Program-made: the position numbers and the translations under genes
Shown here: in pieces, positions 10,384 through 21,794 of the stretch
Position numbering within the stretch: position 1 is the stretch's first letter
How the letters are laid out: each line of letters begins with the position of its first letter
Assembly: GCA_963693305.1 (NCBI GenBank)
Contig: OY855904.1
Location: 13,669,996 to 13,733,995 of the forward strand
DNA length: 64,000 bases
DNA from: Meandrina meandrites
Lineage: Eukaryota; Cnidaria; Anthozoa; Scleractinia; Meandrinidae
Direction: 5' to 3'
The notes under the pieces: generated by a model
What the model saw: only the letters and a program-made list of their open reading frames with translations
Databases searched by the model: none
What the model was told of the DNA's origin: nothing

Positions 10384-10912
10384 TTGTGTTATTACAAAAA
10401 TATTCCTGTCAAAAAATAACGGCTCCGATCACAAAGTCGGCTACTGCCAAGCAAGGAAATGAAAAGGCCAACCAGTTGGCCGAGGAATGAAGTAATAATA
10501 ATAATAATAATAAACCTTTATTTAACCACGATCTGTTTTAAAGCAAATACATGCTTGAGGGGTCGTGTGACTACCTACCTACCTAAGAAAGATTCAATAT
10601 TACATTGTGATGAACTAAATTAAACGATATTATGTTTTAATAAGATTAAGATTTAAAATTGAAAATCACTCATGTGTTTCGGAGTTGTCTGGATCGACAA
10701 ACTGCCAAAATTAAGTTTTTTAAATATGGGGTCTATTCTCGCTTTTTTGCAAAACTGCTTGTGGTTGGTAGCGTTATTAAAGTAGCATGACACAAAATTC
10801 CATAAGACTGCACCTCTGTACCGGATTGAGTTCTGAAGTCGGCGAGTTTTGGTCAAGCAACGCTACAAAGCTGTTTCCAGCTGCTGCTATGATTGAAAGC
10901 AGCTAGCCGCTA
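10384..10912 (-). pseudogene. GPCR relic split by a LINE insertion
   Basis: Right part (10840-10912) encodes TM1-like sequence, with ctgtttccagctgctgctat matching the GN...TTAA region. Left part (10384-10493) encodes the TM2 region, with the antisense of NWLAFS...ADF and gttattacaaaaatattcc (YFCNN). Between them lies a 340-bp LINE 3' end with 6-bp target duplications. The left part also carries indels in its own right (for example aaggaaatgaaaaggcc). No TM3-TM7 remains. Confidence 0.85.
10494..10833 (-). mobile_element. 5'-truncated LINE inserted in a GPCR relic
   Basis: On the minus strand this begins inside an RT C-terminal segment (NSIRYRGAVLWN, a common CR1/L2-like ending) and ends with an ATAAAGGTTTATTATT-type tail (TAA repeat). 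Flanks are tgaagt at 10488-10493 and 10834-10839, a 6-bp target-site duplication. Rejoining the flanks restores the GPCR register aatgaagtcggcga seen in paralogs. Confidence 0.88.
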
Positions 10913-12149
10913 GGAGAGACTGTTTTAGCTGTTTAGGGCGAGATAGCTGGGGAAACAGCTTTCCCGATATTCGTTATCACTTTTATCGATGTTAATGTTA
11001 TCGATTGTTTTGAGATCTAGCATCTCAGGGTTATCTGAAGTTTTTGTTAGTTGTACTAAGTGGAACCCTCCGGTATAGTCAAAAATGAAAAAGAAAAACT
11101 ATAAAGTTCAATTCTTTCCTTTATTAATTGAAATGAATAATTAAAAGGAAACGTTTCATTCAGGTGCAGAAACACCACCATTCAGGAATAGTAGTCTCAA
11201 TAAAACATTATTACATTTAATGAGAGGTTTCAGATGCAAATTTCTTTTTACGGAATTGTCATTAGTCAGCATCTCGGGGAGAATACAACTATTGTTTACA
11301 ACCGAACTTAAAATATAAATACAATCAAAAATTGATATCTCCAATAAATATAATGCTACCAGACTGTATCTTTTAAAGGCCCATTGTTTTTTACCTTTAT
11401 TGTGTAAATTGGTTGAGATACTGCAAGTGTTATATATTCATTTTTATTTTCTTGGTTGGCGCCAGAAGAAGTTATTTCGAAGGCCAAAGACAATGCGACT
11501 CGCATTATCTTGAGCTTTTGAAGCTCTGATGCAGTCAGCAATTTATCTTTCTTAAAATCAGGTAACATCTTATTAGCGGCAATTCCATGGAACAGCCGTT
11601 CAGAGGACAGTTTTTTCCCCGCACCTTTTTTTAGTAATTTAGCCGCATACTGTACAATTATGTCGAGTTTTGTTATGAGTAAAGGCGGCGCAGTTGATTT
11701 TATGCGACGCTCCTGTCATCTAAAAGAAAGTTTAAAATCAGCCTCAGATTCTCATATTCATTCTGTAGACAGGCAAAGAAATAAAGATCAGCTAATTTTT
11801 ACACTTACAAAAATCTTTTTCTATTGACAGTGGCTGGTATATGTTAGACTTGTGAATCTAATTTCATGCTAGCAAAATTCGCTTAAACCGACTTGTTTGC
11901 CAAAGAAAATACCCACTGAAGAACAGTATACTTAAGGTTGTTTGTAGTGACGCAATCTTAACCCAATAGATAAGAACTATAGAACAACATGGCAAAGTGT
12001 AAAGATCTGAAAATTGCTCATAATAAAGTTATCAGTTTGCGGTTATTTCGCAAATAAAAAGGCTTTCAATTGTTTAAGTTGGTGTGTAGCTTCTGTACAC
12101 CACAGTGGGATTCCAAATAACCGCTTTGTAGAATGATGTGAAAAATGGT
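10913..12149. other. Intergenic, nothing recognised
   Basis: Three short open frames on the minus strand lack recognisable motifs and any paralogous support. No gene is called. Confidence 0.5.
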
Positions 12150-12485
12150 GGACTGTATTAAAAATGTCACTCTTGTTTAGTTCAACTTCGTGATTTATTG
12201 TTTTAGGTTTTTAAAACTAAGAAAGAATGCTTTTACATGCCGTCGCTTTTGTAAGGTCACGTTTTCAGTTTGGACAAGTTTACAGTGCATTAATTTACTA
12301 AACCGCGACCATCCAAGACAAATTCAAACAGTGAGACTGAACACAAGTATTCCTAGCCATTTTTGTCTTTCCCTTGATAAGACCTAGATAAAGCCCACCT
12401 GTATTCAAGAGATAAATATTTAAGAGATAAATTTAAATGTCCATTCCAAAATATATCAAAAATACTTCATTCGACAGTTATTAGT

Positions 12486-13328
12486 TCACCTGCAAATGAG
12501 CTTCTTTGTTTCCATTTTAATGTCCCTCTTCAAAAGCGCGTAAACCAAAGGATTCACTGCTGAGTTCAGAAGCAAAAGTAAAAGGAGAATCTGGCCAGCT
12601 TTATCGGACACTTGGCAAGAAAACGTAATACACAAAACTAAGTAATTTACCACCACGTAGCATCCCAAGAAGAGCACGACAATCGCAATTATAAATGGAG
12701 CTGTGCTTCGCTTCTTTCGTCTGCACGAAGGAGCGGCTTCGGTGGATGAAAAGTTGGATTGAACTTGTAATTCCATCGCAGCGTCTTGGTGTGACTGTGC
12801 GCGCGCAACAATTAGGATTCGAACAACAGCATAGAAGAGCAGCATGCAGGATATGATGTCAAAGGCAGAGACGCCGGCTAATCGCAAAACTTTCAGAGCG
12901 GTGTCGGAGTTTGTGGCATACATTCCCACAAAAAGTGACAGCGAGATCACGAAGGGAATCAACCATGCTGTCAAGATAACCATTCCAGGGCGTCGCTCAG
13001 TAATGCACGTGCTGTATCTAAGTGGGTTAACGATGGCGATATAACGATCCCAAGTCAAGAGGCAAAGATTTGTGACCGAAGAGTGAAGGAAGAACCAGAA
13101 TAATGCCATGTACACCCTCAAGTTGCACGTCATTAAGTTATTACAAACATATCCCGATGGAAAGACGGAAATCCCAACACTAAAGTCGGCAACTGCTAAG
13201 GAAAGGACGAACCAGTTGGCCGAGGAATGAAGTCGGCGATGCTTGGCGACAAGAAAGACTACAAAGCCGTTTCCTGCTGTTGTTACGACTGAAAGTAACC
13301 AACCGAATATGTTCAACCAGTTTGCCAT
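12486..13328 (-). CDS. Rhodopsin-like (class A) orphan GPCR, intact array copy 2
   Basis: 280-residue receptor. The frame is open 22 codons further upstream, but the ATG before ANWLNIFGW is chosen because it aligns with the start of the other copies and the extension is charged and low-complexity. Landmarks: GN 19-20, LAVAD with Asp48, DRY 94-96, GCYVVV in TM6 and NPLVY at 259-263. I count roughly 29 differences from the 1284-2126 product. Many are conservative and lie in loops or TM4 (for example PERRPGMAII against TERRPGMVIL). Loop 3 (about 178-208) is polar with a basic RRKKR cluster before TM6, a plausible G-protein contact. Confidence 0.93.
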   Translation of the reverse strand: MANWLNIFGWLLSVVTTAGNGFVVFLVAKHRRLHSSANWFVLSLAVADFSVGISVFPSGYVCNNLMTCNLRVYMALFWFFLHSSVTNLCLLTWDRYIAIVNPLRYSTCITERRPGMVILTAWLIPFVISLSLFVGMYATNSDTALKVLRLAGVSAFDIISCMLLFYAVVRILIVARAQSHQDAAMELQVQSNFSSTEAAPSCRRKKRSTAPFIIAIVVLFLGCYVVVNYLVLCITFSCQVSDKAGQILLLLLLLNSAVNPLVYALLKRDIKMETKKLICR

Positions 13329-13929
13329 TTTAACAGCGCTTTTGTGCTGTTTTTTTTCAGCATTCGCCTGAGGGTGTTTGACGATTTTATTCAATCCACG
13401 AGCAGGAAGTCAACACGACGGCTAATCTGGGTGTTACTGAAGGTTATCGCTGGGATCGACATGCTTTTCAGAATGAGTGTCGAGCGTTGTTTATCCCAAT
13501 GGTGCTAATTGTCGCGTTTTTCTTTAATTACAAACCATCATGAAACTGAATGAAATGAAAATAAAATGGAAAAGCCACGTCGTTTGTACGTTGTCAATAC
13601 TTTGAGAGGGTTCTGGTTGTCTAGTTTACTAATCAATATCTTTTTATGAAATTGAAAATCAACGCCACATCGCTTGTCTTTTACAACGGTAACTGTCTTA
13701 AAATTCGGCCTTTCAAAGGACAGATTATCCCAATCTGATGCAAGCCGGGAAAAGACATCTCCATAAAATGCTAATACAGCACGGAAATTTGCATTATAAT
13801 AACTTTGTTGATAAGCTTTCCTTTGTTGGCAACTTTGGCGCTAAAATATTTATATTGCAGCTAAAGAATATTGTAATTTTTTATTAAATTTATCGTAAAG
13901 TTATATTTACTACCCACCCTCAGCTTATA

Positions 13930-14186
13930 GTTAACAATTATTCACCGAAGTGGAGGTAAATATCCACCACTTTCACCGACACTGAGGTGAATAATTGTTT
14001 TAGCATATACCACAGAAGTTGAATAACTAGCAGACCAAAACATTACTTTCGGTACCCAAAGCGACGCGCGAAGCCATTTTGTTTCTCTTCGGCTGCTCGG
14101 AGGTGAATAGTACTTTGCTAATCACCTCCGAGTTAACCAATCAGCGCGCGCGGAAAGCACTATTCACTTGTGTGGTATATACTAAT
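13930..14186. mobile_element. Hairpin MITE-like insertion, present in only one duplicate
   Basis: Two nested inverted pairs: aacaattattcacc/ggtgaataattgtt (about 13933-13999) and tagcatataccaca/tgtggtatatacta (about 14001-14184). Duplicate A copy 1 reads cttatattgtcgtt straight through (near 2749), so the block is an insertion in copy 2. I could not fix the target duplication exactly. Confidence 0.75.
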
Positions 14187-15544
14187 TGTCGTTATTTGCT
14201 CTTAACCCAATACTTTATACTAATACTAAATATGTAAGATAAGATTTATCGCCGACGACAAATGTTCCTTTTGTAAGTTCGATCCGGAAACCTTAAGACA
14301 CCAGCCTTTCGACTGTGTATTCACAGACCTTTTCAGAAAAATAAATTTGCACTAAGAATAATACTTTAAATGAATTGAATAAAAAATGGGCCAGTTTTTG
14401 TCCTGGGTGCATAGTTTTTTTTGCGTTTTAGCTGCACTGAGAAAACTTCAGTTGAAAGAGATTCACACTTTTTCAAACAAGCTGATTCTGCATTCACATG
14501 CAAATTTGGCGCCTCCGGATTTAAAGTAAACATGTGCGGCGATTTTTATTTTCCTCGAAATGAAGGACGGCAAAGTCGCTTCCTAGCTACTTACTGCTAT
14601 TATATTAAAAAGAACCATTAAACCATCCTGTTTGAAGGCAAGGTGACCAACTTATCCGGCTTATAGATTGTGATTCTCATTTTTCAGGCATTTAAATCAT
14701 GAACATGAGGGATATTTGTCTCAGCTCATCGATATGAATAAAAGTCAGTAAGATATTCTTAATGAGTCATAATGAGAAATGTATTCAAAACGCAAAACCA
14801 TTATTTTTTATGGCGATTATATTATTCGCGTTTGAGATGATTCTTAGCTTTGGGTTTACTTTTATTTCTATGAAATTGCTGACACTGATGAACACCGAAT
14901 AAAAAAAAAATCAGCTTCTCAAAATTATTTCAAACAAAGCTGTATTCTATTAAATGATAAAAAGTAAACTGTATATATAAATCTTAAAAAAGTACCATAT
15001 TTTTGCTATATTTATTTAGAGAGAAAGCCACATCAACTCTAGCTGGTTCTCATGCGTGTACCTCCTCTATCCAGGTTGAATTGGAATTTGTAAAGTTGAA
15101 AAACCCAACCAAACCAATATAAAGCGTATTGTTTAATAGTTTGTACCTTTCCTTTGTTGTCGAGTTAATGTCTATGTTGCTGGCAAAAACCCGTCATTAT
15201 ACAAAGAGAAAAATACCCTAGGTTTTAAGTGAACATTAAGTCAGCATTACGGTTAGGACTGCCAATGCGCGTGAATTTCGTGAAAAACAGGCAAAATTTC
15301 GTCTGCGTTAGAAGGCTTCTAGCATTCGGCTGTTGTTGTTATTATATTTCAATACTCCTAAAACATCCTAGCTTGGAGCAGTGAAGAATATTATTCCTTT
15401 AAGTAAAATAAACACTACACTGTATTCTATTTTTGTTTTCTGTCCTTCTACCTTTTTACTTTGAATTCATAGTTTTTATTAATTTTCAAAAATTAAAACA
15501 GAAAAATTACGATCACTTGCCTATAATAATATACACCTAATATT

Positions 15545-15675
15545 TAATGGTTTAACATATAATACCTGAGCGTATCATTGCGAGTTGCGCAGTATTTTTT
15601 CGAACCCCACAGGGGCGAGGAAGAATACGAGCAATGAGCAAAATGTCCGCGCGTATTATATGTTAAACCATCGAA
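15545..15675. mobile_element. Hairpin MITE-like element
   Basis: taatggtttaacatataata at the left faces tattatatgttaaaccatcg at the right, about 131 bp in all. Confidence 0.7.
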
Positions 15676-15777
15676 TAAGGGATTCATTATTCCACTATTA
15701 TTAGTCAAAGTTTGGGTCGTTTAGACCCGCCATTTTGTTGCTCCACTCTCCGTCCGTATTTTTGCCCTGTTCTACTT

Positions 15778-15944
15778 AAGCAATAGACCACACTTTCTAG
15801 AGGCTTACCGGCGCAATAACCCCCCGCGGGATGTTGGGAGAACACGAGAAAAGCTCGTGATTTACAAGCTTTTCGAGTGTTCTCACAACATCCCAAAGTG
15901 GTTTATTGGGCCGTCAAACCCCTAGAAAGTGTGGCCTATTGCTT
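15778..15944. mobile_element. Hairpin MITE-like element
   Basis: Outer arms aagcaatagaccacactttc and gaaagtgtggcctattgctt; inner arms gatgttgggagaacac and gtgttctcacaacatc. The whole element folds into one long imperfect hairpin of about 167 bp. Confidence 0.8.
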
Positions 15945-16774
15945 TTATGGACTAACTTTGGAAAACGCTTTTTAAAGAAATGGGAGTCTATTTTATATTT
16001 CGTGATCAAGTGTCTTATTCTCAACATGTTCATCGAATTAAGCGGTAAACCAATCACAGCGGCTGAAAGAATACAACACAGGTTCAGCTTCACCGACTGT
16101 CACACCAAAATCCACGAACCGACGCGACGTAAATGTTTAAAAGTCTGTTTTAAGGCTGTAAAAGTCATAACAAAGGAAAGGGAAAAGGCAAACGGTTAAC
16201 GGAAGAAAATGTATTCAATGATTTAAAGTTGCTTTTACGTGGAAATTTGGCAAACTGTGGCCGGAGTCATTCATCGCGATAGCAAAGGACTCCACGGAAA
16301 GTTTGCAAGTTTACAACCTCTCAGACTGCCGAAGTTATTAAGAATAAAGGGTTAGTTTCAGAAACTCTGCTTTGGAAATTGTATTTCGAACTTATTTGTT
16401 ACATAATTTTTCCTTTTCGCCGAATGAAAGACTTTACAGAAAGCACTGAAATTTCATTAAACCAGAATAAATTCAAGCGCGTACAAGGGCACAGCGTGAG
16501 TTTCTGGCATCAAGATAATTCAAGTAAGATTTCATCGTGGTAGATTTGACGTAGATTTTTTCCTTCAAATAAGGATTCCGAGTTTTCAAAACGTCACTCG
16601 TGCCACTTGTGTCACGTAATGCACGAGCAAGTTCATACGATTTCCTGCAATATTTTCCACGTTCTCTTGACCTAATATGGTAAAATGGCGCAATGTTGGA
16701 ATAATAAAAGGGATTACTGCAAACGGATATTACCAAAAATATCGTAAACACACGAGAACTATACGATTATTTAT

Positions 16775-16951
16775 TAAATTCTCAACCTCAGATACTGCAT
16801 TTATAGCCTTGTGATTGGTTTACTGAATCCCGGTTATAAGCCAATATACCTATGTTTGACCTCATATGGGAAACGAGTGCGGCAAGTGCCACTCAGCTTA
16901 AAATTTTCCATCACAAAAATTGCAAATTTGGCGAGCTTTATGCACTTATAC
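16775..16951. repeat. Dispersed repeat, left part (cf. 51715-52195)
   Basis: Matches 51715-51913 in order: attctcaacctc, tgattggtt, gagtgcggcaagtgcc, aaatttggcgag, cttatac. It breaks at cttatac and resumes at 18539. Confidence 0.75.
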
Positions 16952-17003
16952 GTATATGTAATCGCAATGTGTCCTCGTGCAATTAAGGATTAATTTCACG
17001 CGC

Positions 17004-17036
<33 letters not shown>

Positions 17037-17121
17037 CGAAGCGACGAGGGCAATTTGGAAAACTTTGAAAATGCAAGTGAAATTAATCCTTAATTGCACG
17101 AGGACACATTGCGATTACGTG
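16950..17121. mobile_element. Palindromic MITE-like element
   Basis: Arms of about 80 bp: atcgcaatgtgtcctcgtgc ... aaagttttc facing gaaaactttgaaaatg ... gcacgaggacacattgcgat. The centre is gagtcgcgaagcgac. Confidence 0.85.
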
Positions 17122-17934
17122 TTTATCACATAAAGGGCAAAATTGTGTACAAAAGAAAACTTAAACGAGGTCCGCCATGGCGTAAACCGGTTGGCAAGAA
17201 TATTTGCTCGTAGCAAAATGACAACATCAATAATCAACTTATGTCGTGAAACAGTAAAAGTAAGCATAACACAGCATGTGCAATTCACTCATAATAGTTC
17301 CTTCACAGATAAAACTGAATGCAGTTTAAATTTTATTTACCTTTGTTTACGAGCCGTCCGACCGCGCAGAAATGCTGCATCGATGAAAGTCATAAACAAA
17401 GTGTCCGAACGAGCTTTAATGACTTCTTGAACCTGACATTCTCCTTTCCACAGCGAAAACTGTAAGTACCAACTAAATTTATGCCCTTTCCAGGCTCTGT
17501 TTCTAATAAGGCGAAGCAAGCAAAACGAAGAAATGTTATCTTTCAGTGTCGATTCAGTGGTCTCAGCCGCCATGAATTTCTATTCTCCGTGCAGCGCCAA
17601 TCGTCCAGAAGTTTTTTCGGGCTGTGACAAACGAATTTGGATTGAAAAGTCCTCTCTCTATTCCACCAAGGCACCACTCATTTCTGCCTACCGATTTTCT
17701 TTCACATTTGATGAAATAACCGCATTTATATCAAACTCGGATGCACTGCGTTTCTGAACTTTTTTCAAACTCGTTTCAAGCGGGAATCCAACTCAGTGCA
17801 GACGACGCGCGCTCAGCCAATCAGGATCAAGTAATCATGCCCTCTTGATTACCAAAAAGATCCCTCCTGATTAAGAAAAAATGCCCTCTGTCTCAACCAA
17901 TCAGCGTTCAGTAATTTTGCCCCGTATGTGATAA
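17122..17934. mobile_element. TIR element, 813 bp
   Basis: Ends are tttatcacataaagggcaaa (left) and, reverse-complemented on the right, cttatcacatacggggcaaa, both continuing to aatt. No transposase frame is seen inside, so it would be non-autonomous. Confidence 0.6.
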
Positions 17935-17942
17935 GTATGGCC

Positions 17943-18169
17943 GGTAATCAAATGGTGAGAAATAATATCTAGTGAATACGCAGAGGAGGTTGGACACCAT
18001 TCACGTGACATTTTCGTCCAATCAGATTCTGCCCTCAATATGCTAATGGCGAGCATTGAAAATTTGCATTGAGCATTTCTCGAGCCTTCAGGCGAGAGAA
18101 ATTATTAAAATTTTGACAAAACGCAAGTGAAATTATTTCCTTATTTCACGAGTATACCATTTGGTTACC
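17943..18169. mobile_element. Hairpin MITE-like element
   Basis: ggtaatcaaatggt at the left faces accatttggttacc at the right. The inner halves also pair around gagaaataat and ttatttcac. Confidence 0.65.
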
Positions 18170-18538
18170 TTTTAATACCAGTGGTGACAAATTACGCTAA
18201 CAATCGTTGTTGTTTTTTTTTTCACTTGTTTATGGTATCGTCATGAACGAACCGGTTGGAAACGACGCCCGTGTAAAATGCTAAAAAATCCGTTCATTGC
18301 CATTCATGTTATCGCTAAAAGTTTATAAGACGACAACACAAACTGGCCAAAGTGAAATTCAAGCAAAAATGTGCAGAGTTTAAGCTTTAAGATCGTCTTT
18401 TAAAATCCTGTACGCCATCTTGGCGCTGAAACATGGGACACGTTGCCATGGCAATTTTGAAATTTCGCATGTGAAATTATAAATTAGTGCTAAAATTTCG
18501 CGCCAAAATTAAGGAGTTATTTGTTACCCATGATATTA

Positions 18539-18640
18539 AAGAAATAATCGACAGTGCTTTCCCTAAAACCACACAAATGTCACAAAAATGCCATAGTTGA
18601 CTCGGCTACGTAAAACTGAAAGGATTGATAAAATGTGATT
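18539..18640. repeat. Dispersed repeat, right part (cf. 51915-52000)
   Basis: aagaaataatcgacagtgct, tccctaaaaccacacaaat and taaaactgaaaggattgat match the copy at 51915-51995. The joined halves imply a 1.59-kb insertion at 16952-18538. Confidence 0.75.
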
Positions 18641-19085
18641 AAAATGTGATTAATCAAAGCAACATCCCGTGTGATATCAAACTTCCCAAAAACCAATTCT
18701 GTCTCATTTAATTTCTAGTATGATTATGTCGATATCTATGAGCCATGGATAACACGTATTTTCAAAACTCGAGGAATTTCTTACAAGAGTAGAGTAAATG
18801 TTTGACAAATTCAGCTACTTTTTGGCAGAAAGTACAGCTCGGGGAGTGCCAAGACGTTCTTTTCTTGTACCGGCGCGAAGAAGCTGGTTGAAAAAACCGA
18901 AACAGCTGTACACTTCATTCGGCTCGTCCCAAGTCATTTAATAGTATTTCCTCGTAAAGAACAGACGAATGGGTTACAATTAGGCACGTCACTGCAACTA
19001 AGAATTCATAGAACTTCAATTAGTCCCTTTTTCACTTGCATTCCAGGACTTTACCCATCACCTATTTCACATCGGCACTGGCTCT
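18635..19085. repeat. Duplicated GPCR 3' flank (partner 7262-7693)
   Basis: See the partner for shared words. This copy sits about 1 kb downstream of the intact receptor 20129-21037. No coding region is supported. Confidence 0.7.
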
Positions 19086-19376
19086 GTTGTATCCCTTGAA
19101 GTTTTCTGGAATCACTTGCAAGGCAAAAATGCCAAATACCGTGAGTGAGTACGTCATACGTACGTATACGTACGTATATATGAGAGGATGGTGGCTATAT
19201 ATAGCGCTAGTTTTATTTTTGTGCGCTTTGCGAACGTTTATTTTCCGGCCACAAATGTTTCCCGATATAGCTGGGAACAGAACATATACAAAAAACCCGC
19301 TCGTGATAAATAAATTCTCCTCAGTTTTGATTGAAAAAATCTCTGATTTTTCTGTCCACAATATGTTAAGGGATAG

Positions 19377-19526
19377 CAGGGGCGGATCTTGGGGGAGGGT
19401 GCAGGGGGTGCGTAACCCCTCCCCCCCCTCCCCCCCTCCCCCTGAGATGACCTGCGGCTTTCTAATACAACTGATATTCTTCATGTTGGTCATCCTTTCC
19501 TAAGAAAAATCCTGGGTCCGCCCCTG
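19377..19526. mobile_element. hAT-like MITE with CAGGGGCGGA ends
   Basis: The left end caggggcggatcttggg and the right end (reverse complement) caggggcggacccaggat form terminal inverted repeats. CAGGG termini are typical of many hAT elements. The interior is a C-rich tract. No clear 8-bp target duplication is visible, so the class is tentative. Confidence 0.65.
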
Positions 19527-20128
19527 AATATATGCAATATATAAATCTAATAAACGAACAATGAAATCTACATATGCCCTTTAACACTTAAATATATAGC
19601 AGATAACTTCATTTCCATTGTAAATTGTAAACTGTGCCGTAAAGCAGTACTCGACGCACCCGATTGCACTGCTATGTTAGATAAGGCGCAGGAATTTTAG
19701 GAACACGAAAGGAATACTAGGAGAAGCACGAAGTGCAGACGAGTATTTACGGCATCTCTTTCGGAGTGTTCTTAAAAGTGCACGAGTACTTATATGAATC
19801 AACAAAGCAAGTCCGAGTGATGAGAATTAAGTACAAAAAATCATTTCAGTCAATGTAAGACTAAGTCCTACCAGTGAAGTACTAAATGTCGAAATTGACG
19901 ACTTTCTGTAAGTACATGTACGATAAACCAGATTGGCGTAAACGAATATGCCTATTTTGTTCTTCGAGGGCGCACTCAGCGTCTTAGTAACTTTTCACCA
20001 GATGTGATACAAATATGTCATACTTTGAAGGAAAACGAGTTTTACAGTCTTCTTCTTTCGATAGAAATGTATAACTGTTTGGAATTTCATCTTCCCAATT
20101 ATACCTCTGAGCAGTTTCTTAGCTTATT
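19527..20128. other. 3' flank of GPCR, no gene
   Basis: No coding or structured feature recognised. A downstream UTR of the neighbouring minus-strand gene may lie here. Confidence 0.4.
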
Positions 20129-21037
20129 TTACGGACGTTCAGTACTTGAAATAACGGTTGTTGTTGTTGATGACCTCACTCGATTGTTGTTTTCCCTGAA
20201 AATAAGCTTGCATATCTCCTGCTTCATGTCTTTCTTCAACAACGCGTAAACCAAAGGATTTACTGCAGAGTTCAGAACCAAGAGACAAGTTACGACCTGG
20301 CCAACCTTATCAGACACTTGGCAAGAAAACGCGTTGCAAAAAACTAAAAAGTTTACAACGACGTAGCATCCCAAGAAGAACAAAACAATAGCAACGATGA
20401 AGGGAGCTGTGCTGCTGTGCTGCCTGTGTCTGCGCAAGTTTGCTGCTTCGATGGATGAGTGGTAAGACTGAACTTGCAGTTCCATGGTAGGAGTTTGATG
20501 TGACCTTGCTCGTGCAACCATAAGGATGCGGCCAACGGCGTAGATGAGCAGTGCGCAGGATATTATGTCAAAGCCCGCGACACCAGTTATTCGTAAGACT
20601 TTCAGGACAGTTTTGGACTCTATGGTGTATATTCCCACGAATAGTAACAGCGAGATCGTGAAGGCAATCACCCATGCTGCCAAGATAATTATTCCAGGAC
20701 GTCTCTCGGTCAAGGAAGCATTGAAGTTGAAAGGGTGAACGATGGCGATGTAACGATCCCAAGTCAAGACACAAAGATTTGTGACCGAAGAGTGAAGGAA
20801 GAACCAGAAGAATGCGACGTACACCCTGGAGTTGCACGCTACTAAGTTATTGCAAAGGTAGCTCGATGGAAAAACGGCGATTCCCACCCAAAAGTCAGCC
20901 ACTGCCAAGGAAATGACGAACCAATTGGTTGAGGAATGTAGTCGACTATTTTTGGCGATAAGAAAGACTACAAAGCCATTTCCCGATGCTGCTCCGATTG
21001 AAAACAGCCAACCGAACGCATTGAACCAACCTTCCAT
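20129..21037 (-). CDS. Rhodopsin-like (class A) orphan GPCR, divergent intact array copy
   Basis: 302-residue receptor starting MEGWFNAFGW. GN 19-20, LAVAD with Asp48, DRY 94-96, GCYVVVNF around 223-230 and NPLVY at 260-264 keep it in the subfamily. Differences from the others include SIGAASGN in TM1, HPFNFN after the DRY motif, a Ser/His-rich loop 3, and a C-terminal tail about 20 residues longer. That tail (282-302) has a run of Ser and Thr (SSTTTT..SST) suited to kinase and arrestin control, which the shorter paralogs lack. The start is the only reasonable ATG and aligns with the family. Ligand unknown. Confidence 0.93.
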   Translation of the reverse strand: MEGWFNAFGWLFSIGAASGNGFVVFLIAKNSRLHSSTNWFVISLAVADFWVGIAVFPSSYLCNNLVACNSRVYVAFFWFFLHSSVTNLCVLTWDRYIAIVHPFNFNASLTERRPGIIILAAWVIAFTISLLLFVGIYTIESKTVLKVLRITGVAGFDIISCALLIYAVGRILMVARARSHQTPTMELQVQSYHSSIEAANLRRHRQHSSTAPFIVAIVLFFLGCYVVVNFLVFCNAFSCQVSDKVGQVVTCLLVLNSAVNPLVYALLKKDMKQEICKLIFRENNNRVRSSTTTTVISSTERP

Positions 21038-21794
21038 GAAAGTCGCGCTCGCTTATCAGACTTCTTCCAACCGTTTAGGAATTTGACAGAAAAGCCAACA
21101 AATTTTAACTGGCCTTTCCTTAACGATAAGGCCGAGATCGATGCGATTTTTAGCGCAATGAATTGATCGTCGGAATTGGTCGTTTAGTTTTTATGCCTTG
21201 TTGCGTTTAATATAGTTTGGAGCGTTACGTACCATATCAGTTCCCCATATCTGATTCCGACTTACCACAAAGGCGTCGAGGTAAAATATCAGGCCACCAT
21301 GATATTGAGGCACGAGCCAAACGAGGACACCTTAATCACACTGAACGATCAGAGTTTCAGTGTTTTTGATAACAGCCACCAAATTAGAGGTACGAAGACT
21401 ATTAATATCATCAATGGGTGCCCTTCGATGAGCATTAAACTATATAAGTAACGAAATTTTATAGCTTATTTATGCGAAATGAACCTTTGATATTTCTTCA
21501 ACTGATTAAAAACAGCTCCTTTGCGTTATAATTATTTGACCTTTAAGCCGCCTAGACTTTGATCTCGAAGTTTGCAAAGGCCATCTTTACGGCTTTTGTT
21601 TACCTTTGACCGGGCGATATCATTAGGAGGCGGTGTCATTGTGTTGGGAAAAACTGGAAAGTGCTATTCCATACCATGAAAAGGTGGAAAAGGTAACAAG
21701 CCCGAGGGCAGCTGGAAACTTTGAAAAATGCACTTTTTTTAGAAAAAGACCATGTGTGATGAGAAACAAGAATCGAGGTAATGATTATACCAAA
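21038..21794. other. 5' flank of GPCR, no gene
   Basis: Upstream flank of the 20129-21037 receptor; the promoter is presumably here but no element is distinct. A minus-strand frame at 21636-21983 shows no domain and overlaps a duplicated non-coding block. Confidence 0.45.

Larger units (their letters stand above)
12150..15081. repeat. Segmental duplication A, copy 2 (partner 490-3895)
   Basis: Same order of flank, GPCR and flank as copy 1. It ends at ctatccaggt, the same word where the SINE begins in copy 1. Confidence 0.8.

Noticed and set aside
13329..13394. A longer N-terminus for the GPCR 12486-13328 (and likewise for 37683-38543)
   Set aside because: The upstream in-frame Met adds a charged stretch that other intact copies do not share. 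The internal ATG aligns across the family.
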